From NCBI GenBank assembly GCA_002293375.1, contig DBDA01000008.1, positions 62,001 to 126,000 of the forward strand: 64,000 nt of DNA, in the 5' to 3' direction. A model generated the notes under the pieces. It was not told the DNA's origin and made no database searches. It saw only the letters and a list, made by a program, of their open reading frames with translations. A program made the position numbers and the translations under genes. Positions 51,449-59,658 of the stretch are shown one piece after another; within the stretch, counting starts at the first letter, position 1, and each line of letters starts with the position of its first letter. Origin of the DNA: Odoribacter sp. UBA944. GTDB lineage: Bacteria; Bacteroidota; Bacteroidia; Bacteroidales; Marinifilaceae.

Positions 51449-51942
51449 TGGAGAGGAAACCGGCAGGCAAGTGGAGGGAGATTGAACGGAAATTTCTGGT
51501 AGCCGGTGCGTTTAAGCCGGAAGCCGGAGAGCCGGTACGGATGGTGCAGGGTTATCTGTCTTCTCTTCCCGAAAGAACTGTCCGGGTGCGCATCTGCGGA
51601 GAGCGGGCCCTCCTAACGGTCAAGGGAAAGCCGGAAAAGAGCGGCCTTGAACGTTTTGAATGGGAAAAAGAGATTTCGGTACCTGAAGCCTCCGCCTTGC
51701 TGGCGCTGTGTGAACCCGGGATCATTGAAAAATGGCGCTATCCGGTTGATGTGAACGGTTTTGTTTACGAAGTGGACGAATTTCTCGGTGAAAACGAAGG
51801 ATTGGTGATAGCGGAATTGGAATTGGAAGACGAAACCGTTGCGTTTCAGAAGCCGGCGTGGCTGGGAAAAGAGGTGACGGGAGATTCCCGCTACTACAAC
51901 GCCAGCCTGATACATACACCCTTTAAAAAATGGAACAAATAA
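51448..51942 (+). CDS. CYTH domain protein (triphosphate tunnel metalloenzyme)
   Basis: A 164-residue single CYTH domain. The diagnostic EIERKFLV (ExExK) is near the N-terminus, followed by VRMVQGYLSS, TVRVRICGERALLTVKG and YEVDEFLGENEGLVIAELELE, the strand pattern of the acidic/basic tunnel. Single-domain members usually hydrolyse inorganic triphosphate; cyclase activity is less likely. It shares the pheS stop codon region (TGATG), so it is translationally coupled. Confidence 0.93.
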   Translation: MERKPAGKWREIERKFLVAGAFKPEAGEPVRMVQGYLSSLPERTVRVRICGERALLTVKGKPEKSGLERFEWEKEISVPEASALLALCEPGIIEKWRYPVDVNGFVYEVDEFLGENEGLVIAELELEDETVAFQKPAWLGKEVTGDSRYYNASLIHTPFKKWNK

Positions 51943-51950
51943 ACACCAAT

Positions 51951-52832
51951 ATGAGGATTCTACTTGCAATCGTTCTGATCTGTCTGTCTGTTCCGATGCA
52001 GGCCGCAACGATCGCTCCGGCGGATTCCGCCGCTTTCCGGATGTTCTGCGCCTATGCTAAACGCTATGGTCTGGAACAGATGTCTGTACAGGAAAGGATC
52101 CCGGTCATTGCCCGGTTCTTTTTGGGGCGGCCGTACAAATCGGGTACGCTGGATGTTCCCGATTCCGAAAAGCCGGTGGTCAATTTACGGGAGACGGATT
52201 GTGTGACGTTGGTTGAAAACATCCTAGCGTTGGCCAGGCTTCCCAAGTACCGGGAACAAAACCTCTCCCGGTTTGTCGACAATCTGGTACGCATCCGTTA
52301 CCGAAACGGCAAGATTACAGATTATGCTTCCCGTCTGCACTATTCGACGGATTGGCTGTACGAAATGCAACAACAGCACCTGTTGAAAGATGTAACCCAA
52401 AAGATCGGAGGGGTGGAGTTTCCTCACAACATCGGTTACATGAGTAAAAATTTCCGGAATTACCCGCAGTTGGCGGCGGATACGCTGACGTTGCTGCCTA
52501 AGATCCGGGCCGTAGAGGCGGAGATGAACCGGCGCACGTATTACTATATCCCCAAAGACAGCATCTACAAAACAGAGTCCCGGATAGAGCCGGGCGACAT
52601 TGTTCTGATAACTACCAATATTCCGGATTTGGATACCTCTCATTTGGGAATTGCTTACGAACGGAACGGAAAGATCTACCTTCTGCATGCCTCCAGCAGT
52701 GCCCGGAGGGTGGTTGTGTCGACAGAACCGTTGGGAGCGTACACCCAAACCGTCGGTAATCAAACCGGCATCATAGTCGCCCGTGCCCTGCCTCTGCTCG
52801 GTGAGGAGTGGATCGCCCTGCCTGGAAAATAA
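51951..52832 (+). CDS. DUF1460 N-acetylmuramoyl-L-alanine amidase-like protein
   Basis: A 293-residue secreted protein: the start MRILLAIVLICLSVPMQA gives a signal peptide; the longer start at 51930 overlaps the CYTH gene. It belongs to DUF1460, a NlpC/P60-like cysteine amidase family acting on peptidoglycan, common in Bacteroides. Key parts: ARFFLGRPYKSGTLD, the catalytic Cys in RETDCVTLVENILALARLP, and the His in DTSHLGIAYERNGKIYLLHAS. It is 8 bases after the CYTH gene and probably in its transcript. Confidence 0.9.
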   Translation: MRILLAIVLICLSVPMQAATIAPADSAAFRMFCAYAKRYGLEQMSVQERIPVIARFFLGRPYKSGTLDVPDSEKPVVNLRETDCVTLVENILALARLPKYREQNLSRFVDNLVRIRYRNGKITDYASRLHYSTDWLYEMQQQHLLKDVTQKIGGVEFPHNIGYMSKNFRNYPQLAADTLTLLPKIRAVEAEMNRRTYYYIPKDSIYKTESRIEPGDIVLITTNIPDLDTSHLGIAYERNGKIYLLHASSSARRVVVSTEPLGAYTQTVGNQTGIIVARALPLLGEEWIALPGK

Positions 52833-52956
52833 AGTTTCCCGTCTTCTGTTTTTCTTTTATTTCCCGTAGTATTTTGCAGTAAATCCTTACGTGGCTCAAT
52901 AAACAAGTATGTGGCAGCAGGAAGAGAAAGTGGACAAAAGATTCTTGTACAAAAAT

Positions 52957-52987
52957 TTTGTGATCTCAGAAATGTCAAGTATATTTG
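52957..52987 (+). promoter_or_regulatory. Bacteroidetes-type promoter (TTTG-N19-TATATTTG)
   Basis: TTTG at 52957-52960 and TATATTTG at 52980-52987 with a 19-base spacer match the -33/-7 consensus. The ATG of the membrane-protein gene is at 53012, so the untranslated leader is under 20 bases. Confidence 0.78.
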
Positions 52988-53011
52988 TCATCGAATCAAA
53001 TATAATTGACC

Positions 53012-53431
53012 ATGAAAAATAAAATCATTGGGAAGGTATTGTTGCTTCCGCATGTCTACAAAACTGTTGGATTTATTGTCGCCGCTATAGGAGGGGCAAC
53101 CCTGATTGTTTTCCCCTATTTTCATCTTGACAAGATCTTTCAGTCTTGCTGTATGGCGTTTATCGTAATTGGTTTGTACGTAGCAGCGATAAGCCGTGAC
53201 AGGCAGGAGGACGAAATGCTTCGTTCTATACGTTTTGCAGCCCTGTTTGCAGCGTTTGGATACGGTGTCTTGGTGGTGGCAATAGATCCTTTTGCTGATT
53301 TAATTTTCTCTATACAACGCAAAGATTCAAATTTTGCTACTGTTCTTCGATCGCTGTTTTTTTATCATTTTATGTTCTATATTATGAAACGGAGTACGTG
53401 CAAAGACAGTGGAATGGAAGATACACAATGA
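53012..53431 (+). CDS. Small four-helix membrane protein paired with an XRE regulator
   Basis: A 139-residue membrane protein with about four hydrophobic segments: VGFIVAAIGGATLIVFPY, CCMAFIVIGLYVAAISR, FAALFAAFGYGVLVVAI, and a last one around FFYHFMFYIMK. The loop SRDRQEDEMLRSIRF between helices 2 and 3 is cytoplasmic. No family was recognised with certainty. The stop overlaps the regulator start as ATGA, so the pair forms one module under the promoter at 52957-52987. Composition is more AT-rich than neighbouring genes, which might mean later acquisition (weak). Confidence 0.78.
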   Translation: MKNKIIGKVLLLPHVYKTVGFIVAAIGGATLIVFPYFHLDKIFQSCCMAFIVIGLYVAAISRDRQEDEMLRSIRFAALFAAFGYGVLVVAIDPFADLIFSIQRKDSNFATVLRSLFFYHFMFYIMKRSTCKDSGMEDTQ

Positions 53432-53634
53432 AAAACACAATAAAGGTCGAGCGGGCACGGCGTGATATGACTCAACAACAACTCGCTGACCTTGCCGGTG
53501 TGTCCCGCCAGACCATAAACTACATAGAGACACAGCATTATATGCCATCCGCTGCGCTGGTACTGAAAATCTCAGAGATTTTCGACATGACTGTGAACGA
53601 ACTCTTTACCCTCGAAGAGAGTGATCGGGAGTAA
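53428..53634 (+). CDS. XRE family helix-turn-helix regulator
   Basis: A 68-residue single-domain DNA-binding protein: IKVERARRDMTQQQLADLAGVSRQTINYIE is a complete Cro/C1-type helix-turn-helix. The following YMPSAALVLKISEIFDMTVNELFTLEE is typical of the short YgzD-like group, which commonly pairs with a small membrane protein. The start is in the ATGA overlap with the membrane gene. Autoregulation of the promoter at 52957-52987 is likely but unproven. Confidence 0.92.
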   Translation: MKNTIKVERARRDMTQQQLADLAGVSRQTINYIETQHYMPSAALVLKISEIFDMTVNELFTLEESDRE

Positions 53635-53663
53635 GGTATTTTACACCACTAACAGCAGAAGAT

Positions 53664-54245
53664 ATGCAATTGGTTTTTGCAACAAACAACCGCCACAAAT
53701 TGGAAGAGATCCGGGCGATACTCGACCCTGATTTCGAGGTGATTTCTTTAGAAGAGATCGGATGCAGTGAGGAGATCCCCGAAAATCAGGATACGTTGGA
53801 AGGGAACGCACTGGAGAAAGCCCGCTACGTTAAAGAACACTACGGACTGGACTGTTTTGCAGACGATACCGGCTTGGAGGTGGCAGCCCTGGACAACCGG
53901 CCCGGCGTCTATTCGGCCCGGTATGCTGGTCCGGACAAAGACCCGGAGGACAACATGGACCTTATTTTGAAAGAATTGGAAGGGGTGGAAAACCGGCAGG
54001 CCCGTTTCCGCACCGTAATCGCCCTGATACGCGGGTGCGAGGAATTTACGTTTGAAGGAGAGGTCAGGGGGATCATTCTGCGGGAGCGGCAGGGGAGTGC
54101 CGGTTTCGGTTACGATCCGATCTTTCAGCCGGAGGGATGCTCCAAAAGTTTTGCCGAAATGCCCCCGGAACGGAAAAACCGGATCAGTCACCGGGGAAGA
54201 GCTGTGGAGCAATTGGTTTTATTCCTGAAAAGCAAAAACAGATAG
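53664..54245 (+). CDS. rdgB: RdgB/HAM1 non-canonical purine NTP pyrophosphatase
   Basis: Removes dITP and XTP from the nucleotide pool. The 193-residue protein begins QLVFATNNRHKLEEIRAIL (family T/SNNxxK) and has DCFADDTGLEVAAL with the metal Asp, PGVYSARYAG, and GFGYDPIFQPEG. The C-terminal ISHRGRAVEQL closes the fold. It starts 29 bases after the XRE gene and ends 20 before recO. Confidence 0.97.
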   Translation: MQLVFATNNRHKLEEIRAILDPDFEVISLEEIGCSEEIPENQDTLEGNALEKARYVKEHYGLDCFADDTGLEVAALDNRPGVYSARYAGPDKDPEDNMDLILKELEGVENRQARFRTVIALIRGCEEFTFEGEVRGIILRERQGSAGFGYDPIFQPEGCSKSFAEMPPERKNRISHRGRAVEQLVLFLKSKNR

Positions 54246-54265
54246 GCTTAAACAATATATTCAGG

Positions 54266-54979
54266 ATGAAAGTTGTAAAAGGTATTATCCTCAGGGTTCT
54301 GGAGTATTCTGAAAACCAAAAGATCGTACATGTTTTTACGGAAGAATCCGGTTTTTTATCCTTCATTTCTCCCGCTTTCCTCTTTAAAAAACGAAAAGAG
54401 AGCATTCATTTGTTGCAAATTTCCGAAATCGAGTTCTTTCCGAACGAAAAGGGAAATTTACATAAATTAAAAAGTGTGGAGCCGCTGATGAATCTATCTG
54501 ACGCCTATTTCGATGTATATAAAATGAACATTATGCTCTTGTGGGGGGAGATCTTATATGTCGTTTTAAAGAACGAACAGAAAAACGAAGCGCTCTACAA
54601 CTACCTCTACCGCTCCATAGACTATCTGAATACGGCTCAAAAGGATGTGGCAAATTTTAATTTATTCTTTCTATACAGACTGCCGGCGCTGATCGGATTT
54701 AAAATAGACACACCCTCCTATTCGCAGAAAAATCTATTTAACGTATGGGAAGGAAATTTTGTTTCCAAAGAGAGCGGAAAGCCGTTTGTCTCCGGTTTGA
54801 ATGCGGCAAATGTGATTTATAAATTATGTACCTGTGAACTGCAAGAGCTGTCGGGGATAGCGCTGGATGGAAAGAGTCGCTCCCTTTTGTTAGACATCAT
54901 TCTGCTCTTTTTCTCGATTCACTTGCATGTAGATCTAAATGGTAAGAACATCCGGGTGATCCGAGAGCTCTTTTCTTGA
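54266..54979 (+). CDS. recO: DNA repair protein RecO
   Basis: Recombination mediator that loads RecA with RecR. The 237-residue protein starts MKVVKGIILRVLEYSENQKI, the OB-fold opening of the family, and continues VHVFTEESGFLSFIS. The helical C-terminal region contains a Bacteroidetes-type stretch without the zinc cysteines of some RecO proteins (only C-T-C in YKLCTCELQEL). Longer in-frame starts lie within rdgB. A half copy of the palindromic repeat begins 8 bases beyond the stop codon. Confidence 0.92.
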   Translation: MKVVKGIILRVLEYSENQKIVHVFTEESGFLSFISPAFLFKKRKESIHLLQISEIEFFPNEKGNLHKLKSVEPLMNLSDAYFDVYKMNIMLLWGEILYVVLKNEQKNEALYNYLYRSIDYLNTAQKDVANFNLFFLYRLPALIGFKIDTPSYSQKNLFNVWEGNFVSKESGKPFVSGLNAANVIYKLCTCELQELSGIALDGKSRSLLLDIILLFFSIHLHVDLNGKNIRVIRELFS

Positions 54980-54986
54980 TGCTCAC

Positions 54987-55034
54987 GGAAGATGTCTAAA
55001 AAGCACTTAATTTGATTCATTGCTCGGTTTTGAG
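54987..55034 (+). repeat. Half copy of the palindromic element
   Basis: The sequence from GGAAGATGTC to TTTTGAG aligns with the left arm of the element at 29618-29747: shared blocks are GAAGATGTC, AAAGCACT and TTCATTGCT, about 70% identity over 46 bases by eye. Both copies lie within 10 bases of a stop codon. The right arm is missing here. Confidence 0.5.
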
Positions 55035-55039
55035 AAAAA

Positions 55040-55084
55040 ATAGTACTATGCGATACATAGTATTATAAAAAAGGTATATATTTG
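55040..55084 (+). promoter_or_regulatory. Dyad operator candidate overlapping an ABC-operon promoter
   Basis: ATAGTACTATG (55040-55050) and CATAGTATTAT (55056-55066) form an 11-bp dyad with one mismatch and a 5-base centre. It ends 10 bases before a TATATTTG -7 box (55077-55084) and covers the place where a -33 TTTG would be expected; none is present. This suits a transcription-factor site. No regulator gene is adjacent. Confidence 0.5.
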
Positions 55085-55365
55085 CATTGCAAAAAAGTTT
55101 GCGAAAACAGGTAGTTGTTTTACAGGTATTGAGAGAGGTAAAAGAGTGTGGATAGTGGGAGTAGAATAAACTTTTCCTTCAGATCTTTGTCCAAATTGTT
55201 AGCAATCCTTAAAAAGCGCAACAACGATTCCGGATTACAACGGAATGATTACTTTTAACCTCGCAAAATTAAACACAGGCAATGTCTGTAACTTTTACCG
55301 GAGCAGCACGTCTATGAATAAAGTGTCTGGAAAGTTAAAATACAACGTATGAAACGAGTGGTGGA
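55085..55365 (+). other. 280-base leader ahead of the ABC exporter genes
   Basis: Between the promoter and the ATPase start there is no family-level protein match. The last 120 bases hold short frames joined end to end by ATGA overlaps (see the small CDS entries). Bases 55085-55240 show nothing I can name. Confidence 0.45.
55245..55352 (+). CDS. Possible 35-residue upstream ORF
   Basis: ATG at 55245 opens a 35-codon frame (MITFNLAKLNTGNVC... ending SGKLKYNV), closed by TGA at 55350-55352. A second ATG inside it (55314) itself overlaps the stop of another short frame (55282-55317, 11 codons). The stop overlaps the next mini-frame as ATGA. There is no database-like feature and no clear ribosome site. 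Either it is a translated leader that feeds ribosomes into the ATPase gene, or chance. Confidence 0.25.
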   Translation: MITFNLAKLNTGNVCNFYRSSTSMNKVSGKLKYNV

Positions 55366-55369
55366 ATGA
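55349..55369 (+). CDS. Possible 6-residue ORF coupled to the ABC ATPase start
   Basis: ATG-AAA-CGA-GTG-GTG-GAA-TGA. It begins in the ATGA of the previous frame and ends in an ATGA with the ATPase gene (ATG 55366), so a ribosome leaving it is placed on the ATPase start. GTGGTGG within it could serve as the ribosome-positioning stretch for that start. Confidence 0.22.
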   Translation: MKRVVE

Positions 55370-56295
55370 ATATACGAATCAAAGAGCTGAGCAAAGTCTA
55401 TTCCGATGGACACAAAGCTCTGAACAACTTGAACTTAGATATAGAACCTGGCATGTTCGGGTTGCTTGGGCCGAATGGAGCGGGTAAAACAACCTTGATG
55501 CGGATAATGACTTTGTTGCAGAACGCTTCTGCCGGTACCATCTATTTTGACGATTACGACATTACAAAAGACCGGAAAGCTATCCGGTCGGTACTGGGGT
55601 ACCTGCCTCAGGATTTCCGCTTTTTTGAAAAACTCAAAACCTGGGAGTTTCTCGATTACGGTGCAGGATTGGCCGGTATAAAAGGGATCCGGAAACGTAA
55701 AGAGGTGGTGGATGAGATGTTGCGGAAAGTGGGGTTGTACGAGGTGCGTGACCGTTGGGCGAACCGTTTGTCGGGGGGGATGAAGCGACGCCTCGGGATT
55801 GCGCAGGCAATTATCGGGCGGCCGAAAGTGATCATCGTGGACGAGCCAACGACCGGCTTGGACCCGGAGGAACGGATCCGGTTCCGGAACATCTTATCGG
55901 AGGTGAGCGATCAGGATGTCATCATCATTTTATCCACTCACATTGTTGGCGATATCTCCAGTACCTGCAAAAAGCTGGCGTTGCTGAACAAGGGCCAATT
56001 GAAATTCGAAGGCTCCCCGGACGACATGATCGACTTGGCCCGGGGAAAGGTCTGGGAGATATTTGTCACAGATATCGAGTTTAAGGAGATGAAGGAGAAA
56101 TACCCGATCATCTCAACCATTCCTGCAGATGGAGGCTGGGACGTTCAGGTCGTGGCGGAGGATCTGGAAGGGATCGGAGGCAGACAGATCCCTCCCAACA
56201 TAGAGCACGCATACGTCTATTTTATGGATTATCTCCTGCAGGACCGGATGGAGATGTACGCGGACAAAGAGAGTACCGGGGAGCTGTTTAAATAA
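55366..56295 (+). CDS. ABC transporter ATP-binding protein
   Basis: A 309-residue ATPase of the ABC-2 type exporter class. Walker A is GPNGAGKTTLMR, the Q loop YLPQDF, the signature NRLSGGMKRRLGIAQA, Walker B KVIIVDEPTTGLDP and the switch His in ILSTHIVGD. A C-terminal ~75-residue regulatory tail (KVWEIFVTDIEFKEMKEKYP... IGGRQIPPNIEHAYVYFM) follows. It pairs with the permease fusion 20 bases downstream. The start is inside an ATGA overlap with an upstream mini-ORF. Confidence 0.95.
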   Translation: MNIRIKELSKVYSDGHKALNNLNLDIEPGMFGLLGPNGAGKTTLMRIMTLLQNASAGTIYFDDYDITKDRKAIRSVLGYLPQDFRFFEKLKTWEFLDYGAGLAGIKGIRKRKEVVDEMLRKVGLYEVRDRWANRLSGGMKRRLGIAQAIIGRPKVIIVDEPTTGLDPEERIRFRNILSEVSDQDVIIILSTHIVGDISSTCKKLALLNKGQLKFEGSPDDMIDLARGKVWEIFVTDIEFKEMKEKYPIISTIPADGGWDVQVVAEDLEGIGGRQIPPNIEHAYVYFMDYLLQDRMEMYADKESTGELFK

Positions 56296-56315
56296 TGTGA
56301 TTAAATTTTAACCGT

Positions 56316-59300
56316 ATGCATCTTCACACCATAAATGTTGTCGCCCGGTATGAGGTTAAACTGCTGAAAAGAAGCTGGCTCTTCCGGATCTTTTCCGCAC
56401 TGATCCTGCTGGTGCTGGTGCTGGCACAATTGCAACAATTGACACTGTTGTTCGGTTCTTACCAGGAAATCTGGATGTCTACGGCGCTCACCTCCTTCAT
56501 ACCCTTTTTTACCACGTATATTTACAGCATAGCACAGTCGATCATTGTGGTATTTTTGGCGGGAAGTTTCCTGAAGCGGGATAAAAAATTGGATACAGCG
56601 GAGGTGATCTACGTGCGCCCCATGAGCAACGCGGAGTATATTATCGGCAAGGTCTGGGGGATTACCCGGGTTTTTACCGGTTTGAATCTTTTGGCGCTGT
56701 TGCTGGCGGCTTTTGTCAACCTTTTTCTGAGCAACTCCCCCTTCAGCCCGTTCCCGTACCTCTTTTATCTCTTCACCATTTCGATACCCTCCCTCTGGTT
56801 TGTATTGGGACTCTCTTTTGCGGCGATGACGTTGCTGAGAAACCAGGCCGTTACTTTTATTGTAGTACTCGGATGGATCGGAATGACCCTGTTCTATCTG
56901 AAAGATAAGCAGTACGGTATCCTTGACTTTTTTGGGGTCGACATTCCTTCCATCTTTTCGGATGTCACGGGATTGGCTCACCCGCAGCTCTTTTTACTTC
57001 AACGATCGGTTTATCTGCTGGCCGGTATCGGATTTATCTGCATGACCATTACCTTGATGAAACGCTTGCCGCACCGCCCTTGGAAAACCAGAGTATTGGG
57101 CGTGCTGACCGCTGTTTTGCTGCTCTCGGCAGGCATTACGGCGCAGCGTTATTTGTCCCATTTCAGCCGGTTGAAATCCCTCCGGGCGGAGTATGCCGCC
57201 GTTTACGACCAATACGGAGAACGTCCTCGGGCGCATGTGTCGGAGCACCGCCTGTCGGTGGAGCCCCGGGGCGGCCGCTTGGAGGGGGAGAGCCGTCTGA
57301 CAGTGGAGAATCCCCATGCGGAACCCCTTTCCTCCCTGCTGTTGTACCTGAATCCCGGCCTGCAAATTGTATCTGCGGAGAGTGACGGACGGGAACTGAA
57401 GGTGATCCGGAACAAGCAGGTGGCGGAGATGGATCTCTCTCTGGCGCCCGGAGAGCGGACCGAACTCCTGATCCGCTATGCCGGCCCGGTAGACGAAAAG
57501 ATCTGTTACGTGGATGTAGAGGACGAGGAGTTTTTTGCCAATCCGACAGCGGGGTATTCTTTTTTTCGCTACGGAAAGCGCTACCTCTATCTGGAAGACC
57601 GTTTTACGCTGCTCACCCCGGAGTGTTTGTGGTACCCGGTTACGGAGCCTCCCGTCTACCCGGCTGTTCCGTATAAGATCCGAAAAAATTTCTCCCGGTA
57701 CGAATTAACGGTGGTGCACCCCGGACACCTGACGGCTCTTTCCCAGGGTACCGGGACAGTGACTGCCGGGAAGACCGTATTTACCAACAAAACGTTGTTA
57801 CCGGGCATCAGCCTGACTTTGGCGGCTTACGAGAAAAAAGCAATTCGGGTCGACTCGACGGATTACGAACTTTGCCACTTCCCCGGCCACGACTATTTTA
57901 CGCCCTATTTTTCCGAATTGCAGGATACCTTACCTGTCTTAATCCGCCAGATTCGCAATACGATAGAGGTGGCGAAAAACAGGGATTACCTGTTCGGTAA
58001 ATTTGTGCTGGCGGAGGCTCCTCTGCCCTTTACCGGCTACACCCGAAACTGGAAAGGGTATACCGAACAGGTCATGCCGGAGATCCTTTTCCTGCCAGAA
58101 AAAGGGATGCTGACCGCGTCGGATTTCCGGGCCAGCGAGTGGCAGATGAAGAATTGGCGGGATGGAGGTGACCTGTTGGAGAAAGAGGAGGTACAGGCTC
58201 AGATGTTGTATCAATACGCGATGAGCACATTTCATCAGGAGAGCGCCTGGCGTTCCTGGGACGGGGCGGTGAATCCGTTCAACGTCGCTCCCCTGTTTTA
58301 CGGACATACGGAATTTGTCCGTTCGGATACATTTCCGGTATTGGATGTCGCCTTGAACATGTTGCAGAGCCTGACGGAATCCACTCAGAGGATGTGGTAT
58401 TTCAATTTTTCGTTGACGGACAGGCAGCGGGCCAACGAATATCTGAAGGAGCACAGTTTCGAAGAGGCCATGTCCGACTCCATATTGACACCCAAGGTAT
58501 TTTACGAGTTACTGAAATTGAAATGCGGCGATTTGAAAAACTACATCACCGCCCGGGTGTCTCAGAAGGATTTTGATTCCTTTATGAAAGCTTGGTTCCA
58601 GGCACGTCTTTTCCGGGAGATTCCAGCGGCGGAGTTTTTCCGCTCTTTTCGGGAGCGTTTTGGTTTGGATCTGGAAGCATATATCCATACCTGGTACACA
58701 GTTTCCGCTTCTCCCCTGATCTTGCTGAAAAACGTGGAAGCCCATACAGTGGTGGTGGACGAGATGACCAAATACCGGATCATTTTCAAGACGTACAACC
58801 CCTCGGATGTGGACGGGATCATCACCGTGCAGGTACAGAGCGGAGGAGGAGGTCCTGGAGGTTTTCAGTTTAATGCACCTGCTGGGGGAGGTGATGCTAG
58901 AAACTATATCATACCGGCCCGAAGCGCCCGGGAAATCAAAATGATCCGGGACGAACGCCCCAATCAGGTAACCATCAACACCAACATCTCCCAATCCCTG
59001 CCGAGCGAATTTTCCTTCCGATTCTCGAAGGTGGACACGGAGGTACGGGATACGGTGCAGGGCATTTTCCCGGTCGACAGTGCACTTTTTGCAGAAGATC
59101 CCCGGGAGATCGTCATTGACAACGAAAGCCCCGGCTTCCGGATTGTTGAATCCAATAAAAAACAGAAACTGAAAGAGTGGTTCCGGAAAGAGCCGGAGGA
59201 TAAATACATGAACTATATCCCTTGGTTCGCTCCCTCGAAATGGACGGCGGTGATCAACAACTCCTTTTACGGCACACCGGTGCGTTTCGCCCATTACAAA

Positions 59301-59633
59301 AGCAGGGGCGTTGGGAAAAATTCGGTGGAGTGGCATGCAGAGATCCCGGAGGGGAGTTATTACGACATTGCGGTCTGGGTGCCAAAGTTGGAAACTTTTC
59401 AATTCGGCCGGAACAACAGAAGGAGACAGAACAACGACCAGATGCAAACCTACACAATTGTGTACGGCAATGAAAAAGAGACCATTCCGGTAGATTTCCG
59501 GCAGGCGGAGCAGGGGTGGTATTCTTTGGGGAATTTTTCCCTGCCGGCCGGGGAGGTAGTAATCACCCTGACCGATAAGGTTTCCGCCTCTTACGTTGTA
59601 GCGGATGCCGTGAAATTGACCAAAATGAGATAG
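56316..59633 (+). CDS. ABC-2 permease fused to degenerate M1-peptidase-like and golvesin-like domains
   Basis: A 1105-residue protein. Residues ~1-290 hold an N-terminal ABC-2-like membrane domain with about seven helices (for example IFSALILLVLVLAQLQQL and a last one near VLLLSAGITAQRY). Residues ~295-800 resemble an M1 aminopeptidase: a beta domain (LTVENPHAEPLSSLLLYLNPGL; ECLWYPVTEPPVYP) and a helical domain. The zinc motif HExxH is not present anywhere; the expected place reads EQVMPEILFLPEKG. The C-terminal ~150 residues match the golvesin C-terminal-like fold (FAHYKSRGVGKNSVEWHAEI; YDIAVWVP; ADAVKLTK). It acts with the ATPase upstream; the substrate is unknown. The M1-like part probably binds rather than cuts. 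Confidence 0.8.
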   Translation: MHLHTINVVARYEVKLLKRSWLFRIFSALILLVLVLAQLQQLTLLFGSYQEIWMSTALTSFIPFFTTYIYSIAQSIIVVFLAGSFLKRDKKLDTAEVIYVRPMSNAEYIIGKVWGITRVFTGLNLLALLLAAFVNLFLSNSPFSPFPYLFYLFTISIPSLWFVLGLSFAAMTLLRNQAVTFIVVLGWIGMTLFYLKDKQYGILDFFGVDIPSIFSDVTGLAHPQLFLLQRSVYLLAGIGFICMTITLMKRLPHRPWKTRVLGVLTAVLLLSAGITAQRYLSHFSRLKSLRAEYAAVYDQYGERPRAHVSEHRLSVEPRGGRLEGESRLTVENPHAEPLSSLLLYLNPGLQIVSAESDGRELKVIRNKQVAEMDLSLAPGERTELLIRYAGPVDEKICYVDVEDEEFFANPTAGYSFFRYGKRYLYLEDRFTLLTPECLWYPVTEPPVYPAVPYKIRKNFSRYELTVVHPGHLTALSQGTGTVTAGKTVFTNKTLLPGISLTLAAYEKKAIRVDSTDYELCHFPGHDYFTPYFSELQDTLPVLIRQIRNTIEVAKNRDYLFGKFVLAEAPLPFTGYTRNWKGYTEQVMPEILFLPEKGMLTASDFRASEWQMKNWRDGGDLLEKEEVQAQMLYQYAMSTFHQESAWRSWDGAVNPFNVAPLFYGHTEFVRSDTFPVLDVALNMLQSLTESTQRMWYFNFSLTDRQRANEYLKEHSFEEAMSDSILTPKVFYELLKLKCGDLKNYITARVSQKDFDSFMKAWFQARLFREIPAAEFFRSFRERFGLDLEAYIHTWYTVSASPLILLKNVEAHTVVVDEMTKYRIIFKTYNPSDVDGIITVQVQSGGGGPGGFQFNAPAGGGDARNYIIPARSAREIKMIRDERPNQVTINTNISQSLPSEFSFRFSKVDTEVRDTVQGIFPVDSALFAEDPREIVIDNESPGFRIVESNKKQKLKEWFRKEPEDKYMNYIPWFAPSKWTAVINNSFYGTPVRFAHYKSRGVGKNSVEWHAEIPEGSYYDIAVWVPKLETFQFGRNNRRRQNNDQMQTYTIVYGNEKETIPVDFRQAEQGWYSLGNFSLPAGEVVITLTDKVSASYVVADAVKLTKMR

Positions 59634-59658
59634 CATAAACCAAAAAACCAATATCCGT

